55,688 nt of DNA. Origin: an uncultured Acidimicrobiaceae bacterium. GTDB lineage: Bacteria; Actinomycetota; Acidimicrobiia; Acidimicrobiales; SZUA-35. Shown here piece after piece: positions 53,090-55,688 of the stretch (position 1 is the first letter of the stretch; the number at the start of each line of letters is the position of its first letter). A program made the translations under genes and the position numbers. The notes under the pieces are model-generated. The model did not search any database, was not told the DNA's origin, and saw only the letters and a list, made by a program, of their open reading frames with translations. The stretch spans positions 8,711 through 64,398 of the forward strand of contig CAMYLA010000054.1 in assembly GCA_947259095.1 (NCBI GenBank), in the 5' to 3' direction.

Positions 53090-54547
53090 ATGACGCCGGT
53101 AGAGCGGGAAGCGGCGCAGTACCGGCGGGAGGCCCGCTTCAACCTGTCGCACAGCCTTGGCTTGGCGCTTGCCCTGCTCGGGTTCGTCATCGGGGCCAAG
53201 ACGATGACCGACAACAGCCTCCTGACCCACGTGGCCACCGGCCGAGAGGTCATCGATCGAGGGTCGGTCCCCACCGTCGATCTCTACTCCAGCACCGCCG
53301 CCGGGCAGCCGTGGACAGTGCAGAGTTGGCTCGCCAGCCTGATCTACGGGACCGTCGACCGCCTCGGCGGGCCCTGGGCAATCCGAACCGTCCACGGGCT
53401 GGTCTCGGCGGCGATCGGCGTCGGCCTGTGGCAGCTGACCCGACCGGCGGTGCAGATCGTGCCCCGTCTCGTGCTGGCCATCCTGCCGCTGGTCCTTGGC
53501 CTGTATCTGTGGTCGCCCCGGCCGCTCATGTTCGGGCTGCTGGCCATGGTGGCGGTGCTCCAGGTACTGCAGCTGGACAGGCCGGCCTGGGTGCTGGTGC
53601 CGGTGATGTGGCTGTGGGTCAACGCGCACGGCTCGTTCCCCATGGCGGTCGCCCTGTTGGCCGCAGCGGCGGTCGGCGCCTGGATCGACGAGAGAACGAC
53701 GCCCAGACGTGAGCTCCGGTTCCTGACCTATGCGCTGGGCGGCATTGCGCTCGGCGCGGTCAACCCGCTCGGTCCGAGGCTGCTCTGGTTCCCGTTCCAC
53801 CTGTTGGGTCGCAGCCAGGCCCTCGACCGGGTGGTCGAATGGCAGGCGCCATCGTTCGACAACTACTGGGAATGGTTGTTCCTGGCCCTGATGCCCTTGA
53901 TCGTGCTGGCGGCCAAGCGCGGCGCCCGTTGGCAGTCGATCCTTCCCGCCATCGGCTTCCTCGTCGGGGGCCTTTTCGCGGTCCGCAACATGGCCATCGC
54001 CTCGGTGGTCATCGTCGCCATGGTGGCGCCAACCCTCCAACAGTTCTACGGCGCCGAGGACGGCAGCACCGTTTCCATGTGGTCCAGGCTGTTGGGCAAG
54101 GCCTCGATCGCAGGCATGGCCGTAGCGGCCATAGCGGTGGTGGTGCAACCGGCGCTTCGGCTCGAGCTGTACCCGATCGACGAGATCGACTACCTCGAAG
54201 CCAGGGGACTGGTGGCCACCGCCGAGGTCAACCTGATCCATCGGGAGGCGGTCGGCAACTACCTGACCTTCCGCTACGGCGACCAGGCCTCGGTGTTCAT
54301 CGACGATCGCTTCGACTTCTACCCGCTCGACGTGACTGCGGACCATCTCACCCTGCTTTACGGCGGCGACTATGCCGAGGTGCTCGATCGGCGGGCCGCC
54401 GACGTGGTGCTGTGGGCTGCGGACTCGCTTCTGGGCGACCACCTCGAAGCCGCTGAGGACTGGTCGATCGCCCGCCGGAGCGATGCCTGGATCATCGCCT
54501 GCCGCAGGGACAGCCCGGTCTTCGACCGCTGCCGTCCCGAGCCCTAG
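53090..54547 (+). CDS. Polytopic membrane protein, possible GT-C-like
   Basis: 485 residues with about 9-10 transmembrane helices and a soluble C-terminus of about 100 residues. The first loop (TDNSLLTHVATGREVIDRGSVP) and a PWTVQSWLASLIYG motif are seen in a family of predicted membrane proteins that may be glycosyltransferases of the GT-C fold (the acidic position in the first loop is Asp/His). WVNAHGSFPM and AVNPLGPRLLWFPFH are further family-like motifs. The C-terminus has YLTFRYGDQASVFIDDRFDFYP. It is 12 nt after tadC, so it may modify or support the pilus, but that is inference. No enzymatic residue can be proven. Confidence 0.75.
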   Translation: MTPVEREAAQYRREARFNLSHSLGLALALLGFVIGAKTMTDNSLLTHVATGREVIDRGSVPTVDLYSSTAAGQPWTVQSWLASLIYGTVDRLGGPWAIRTVHGLVSAAIGVGLWQLTRPAVQIVPRLVLAILPLVLGLYLWSPRPLMFGLLAMVAVLQVLQLDRPAWVLVPVMWLWVNAHGSFPMAVALLAAAAVGAWIDERTTPRRELRFLTYALGGIALGAVNPLGPRLLWFPFHLLGRSQALDRVVEWQAPSFDNYWEWLFLALMPLIVLAAKRGARWQSILPAIGFLVGGLFAVRNMAIASVVIVAMVAPTLQQFYGAEDGSTVSMWSRLLGKASIAGMAVAAIAVVVQPALRLELYPIDEIDYLEARGLVATAEVNLIHREAVGNYLTFRYGDQASVFIDDRFDFYPLDVTADHLTLLYGGDYAEVLDRRAADVVLWAADSLLGDHLEAAEDWSIARRSDAWIIACRRDSPVFDRCRPEP

Positions 54548-54592
54548 CGGGCACACCGCCCCGATCAGGCCAGAAATCTGCGGCTGATTCCG

Positions 54593-55090
54593 TTGCATCA
54601 GGGCTTGGCCAGCGCCCTGGTGTGGATTCCGGTCATGGTGTTGTTCACCCGGGCCCGGTTCGGTCTCGACGGGGCGCTGCTGCTGGCCTCGCTCTACTAC
54701 CTGTTCGCCGTGCCACTGGAGGTGCCCTCGGGGCGGATGAGCGACCGCTACCGACGGCCTACCTTGGCGACCGCCACCTCGGTTGGATCTTCCTCTACGG
54801 GGTGGTGATGGTCACCCTGGACCATGTTGCGTTCACGGTGCTTCAGCCCTGGCTGACCGAGGTCCTCGGCCGCAGCCCCGGCGATGTCGGAGCAACGCCG
54901 CTGTTCTCGGGGCTGGTGGTGGCCCTGTTCTCCATCGTCGGCGCCGGCTCGGCCAGGGCCAGCGCACCGCTCGGTCGTCGATTCGGTGCCGTCCGGACCC
55001 TCATCGGGCTGGCCGCGCTGTCGGCCCTCATCGTCACCGCCATGGCGCTCTGGGTCGAGGCCTGGGTCCTGGTTCTCGTCGCCTTCGGAA
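54593..55090 (+). pseudogene. Broken MFS transporter gene (5' and internal pieces)
   Basis: The first piece (frame of 54593) has LYYLFAVPLEVPSGRMSDRYRRP, an MFS helix 2 and motif A, and stops at 54808. A second piece in the next frame, from about 54770, has HLGWIFLYGVVMV and PWLTEVLGRSPGD, which correspond to helix 7 onward. About 120 residues (helices 3-6) are missing between them. The second piece breaks off near 55090, where the sequence changes to unrelated DNA. The start is weak: TTG at 54593, or an upstream CTG, since the same frame is closed by the stop of the preceding gene at 54545. It is either a decayed gene or the product of assembly errors. Confidence 0.65.
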
Positions 55091-55383
55091 TCGAAGTACA
55101 AGCGCACGCCGTCCGAGCCGAAGCTCACATTGCGCCCGTGTCGTTCGTCGCACCCAACGTGAACTCCTTCGCGTAGCGGAAACGAATAGCCAATCCAAAA
55201 CGCGTCGCTCGTTGTCGTTTGTCGCGACATCGCCGCAAGATCATCGAGCGCGACGGCGCGATCACTCACGTCGATCCACGTCGACGGCACGTCACCGGAT
55301 TGCGCCGCGACGTTCGAACCGAGGGTCGCGGCGATGAACAACGCCATGGTCGCAACCGCCGCACCTCTCGCCGCGTCCCTCAT
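55090..55383 (-). CDS. Secreted protein fragment, 3' end cut at the junction
   Basis: From the ATG at 55383 the minus strand codes for a signal peptide (AAVATMALFIAATLGSNVAAQ) and about 70 mature residues with two Cys-free short strands and FWIGYSFPLREGVHVGC, then FGSDGVRLYFDSEG. After that the frame continues into the reverse complement of the MFS gene, so the true 3' part is missing. It overlaps the HEAT-repeat gene stop (ATGA), so the two form an operon. No family is recognised. Codon use is less GC-rich than in the rest of the window. Confidence 0.55.
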
Positions 55384-55688
55384 CGGACCGCCTCGCCGTC
55401 GCCGATGATCTGCACGATCGCGGCCTTGGCCTTGGGATGCTCCGACTGTCCCAGCCAGAAGACCGCCTGCTTGCGAATCTCCGGATCTTCATCGGCATCA
55501 GTCGCAACCGCTACGAGGTGATCGATGGCTTGTTCGGAGTCGGTCTGCGCCAGCGCGAACAACAACTGGTTGCGCATCTCAACGTCTTGGACGTCGCCCC
55601 ACAGGCCGAGGAGCACGTCGACCGCGCGATCGTCGTCGCGCTGGCCGAGAAAGAAGATCGCATTGCTGCGCACCTCGAGGGGTGCATC
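55380..55688 (-). CDS. HEAT-repeat protein, C-terminal part (5' end outside window)
   Basis: 102 residues in an open frame that enters from the right edge. Three HEAT/PBS-lyase-type repeats of about 31 residues are visible, with VRSNAIFFLGQRDDDRAVDVL, MRNQLLFALAQTDSEQAIDHL and IRKQAVFWLGQSEHPKAKAAI. Such repeats form a protein-binding solenoid. Proteins like this often sit in operons with an ECF sigma factor and zf-HC2 anti-sigma in other phyla. It belongs to the atypical right-end segment. Confidence 0.7.
   Translation of the reverse strand, partial: DAPLEVRSNAIFFLGQRDDDRAVDVLLGLWGDVQDVEMRNQLLFALAQTDSEQAIDHLVAVATDADEDPEIRKQAVFWLGQSEHPKAKAAIVQIIGDGEAVR

Noticed and set aside
52646..54598. 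Long minus-strand ORF of 650 codons opposite tadC and the membrane protein
   Set aside because: Low-complexity, charged antisense frame; the sense strand has coherent membrane helices and TadC motifs.

Overview
The window is a high-GC (about 70%) chromosomal segment from an actinobacterium, most likely of the Acidimicrobiia or a related deep-branching lineage. Evidence for this is the mycothiol synthase gene (mshD), the menaquinone methyltransferase, a SigR/RsrA-type thiol-stress pair with its own GGAAT-N18-GTT promoter, an ANTAR response regulator of the PdtaR type, many start codons lying 6-7 nt behind a TANNNT -10 box (leaderless style), and a gene order hisDCBHA-F / hisI / trpE / trpC-B-A / pdtaR / polA / rpsA that parallels Mycobacterium tuberculosis Rv1599-Rv1630. 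No insertion sequence, integrase or CRISPR array was seen.

Layout. 1-541: 3' end of a glycosyltransferase. 0.6-5.6 kb (minus strand): menG/ubiE, a lipoprotein alpha/beta hydrolase, a small membrane protein, rlmN, mshD. 5.6-6.1 kb: a gene-free stretch with three successive hairpins ending in a strong intrinsic terminator, a candidate small RNA. 6.5-22.5 kb: histidine and tryptophan biosynthesis (hisD, C, B, H, A, F, I; trpE, C, F, B, A) interspersed with a small hydrolase, a GroES-like protein, YgfZ, a two-component system and an ABM-domain protein. trpC is frameshifted; trpD and trpG are not in the window. 22.5-28.8 kb: HIT-like small protein, O-antigen-ligase-like membrane protein, beta-helix protein, disulfide oxidoreductase, DUF3179 lipoprotein. 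28.9-32.4 kb (minus): leuA, RsrA-like anti-sigma, SigR-like sigma, NUDIX hydrolase. 32.8-34.8 kb: HU protein, FabZ-like dehydratase, beta-propeller lipoprotein. 34.8-39.3 kb (minus): type II fatty acid cluster fabD-fabH-fabG-acpP-fabF, preceded by four regularly spaced repeats. 39.6-46.0 kb: tRNA-Leu(CAA), coiled-coil protein, ANTAR regulator, polA, methyltransferase, rpsA. 46.2-54.5 kb: a Tad/Flp pilus assembly operon (cpaB, tadZ, tadA, a vWA-TadB fusion, tadC) and a polytopic membrane protein.

The right end is abnormal. A multidrug-type MFS gene has lost its middle and its 3' end, and near position 55,090 the sequence switches to a segment of lower GC (about 60-63% in the lines counted) that encodes, on the opposite strand, a secreted protein fragment and a HEAT-repeat protein. 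This looks like a chimeric join or a recombination border. Together with one-base-type frameshifts in trpC and at the 3' end of rpsA, it suggests caution about sequence accuracy at these places.

The most unusual items are the FabD with a C-terminal biotinyl/lipoyl-like domain, the tandem 10-bp repeats at about 20-bp spacing upstream of fabD, the vWA-TadB fusion, the sRNA candidate at 5.76-5.86 kb, and a dedicated TrpF beside HisA in a cluster where many actinobacteria rely on the bifunctional PriA.
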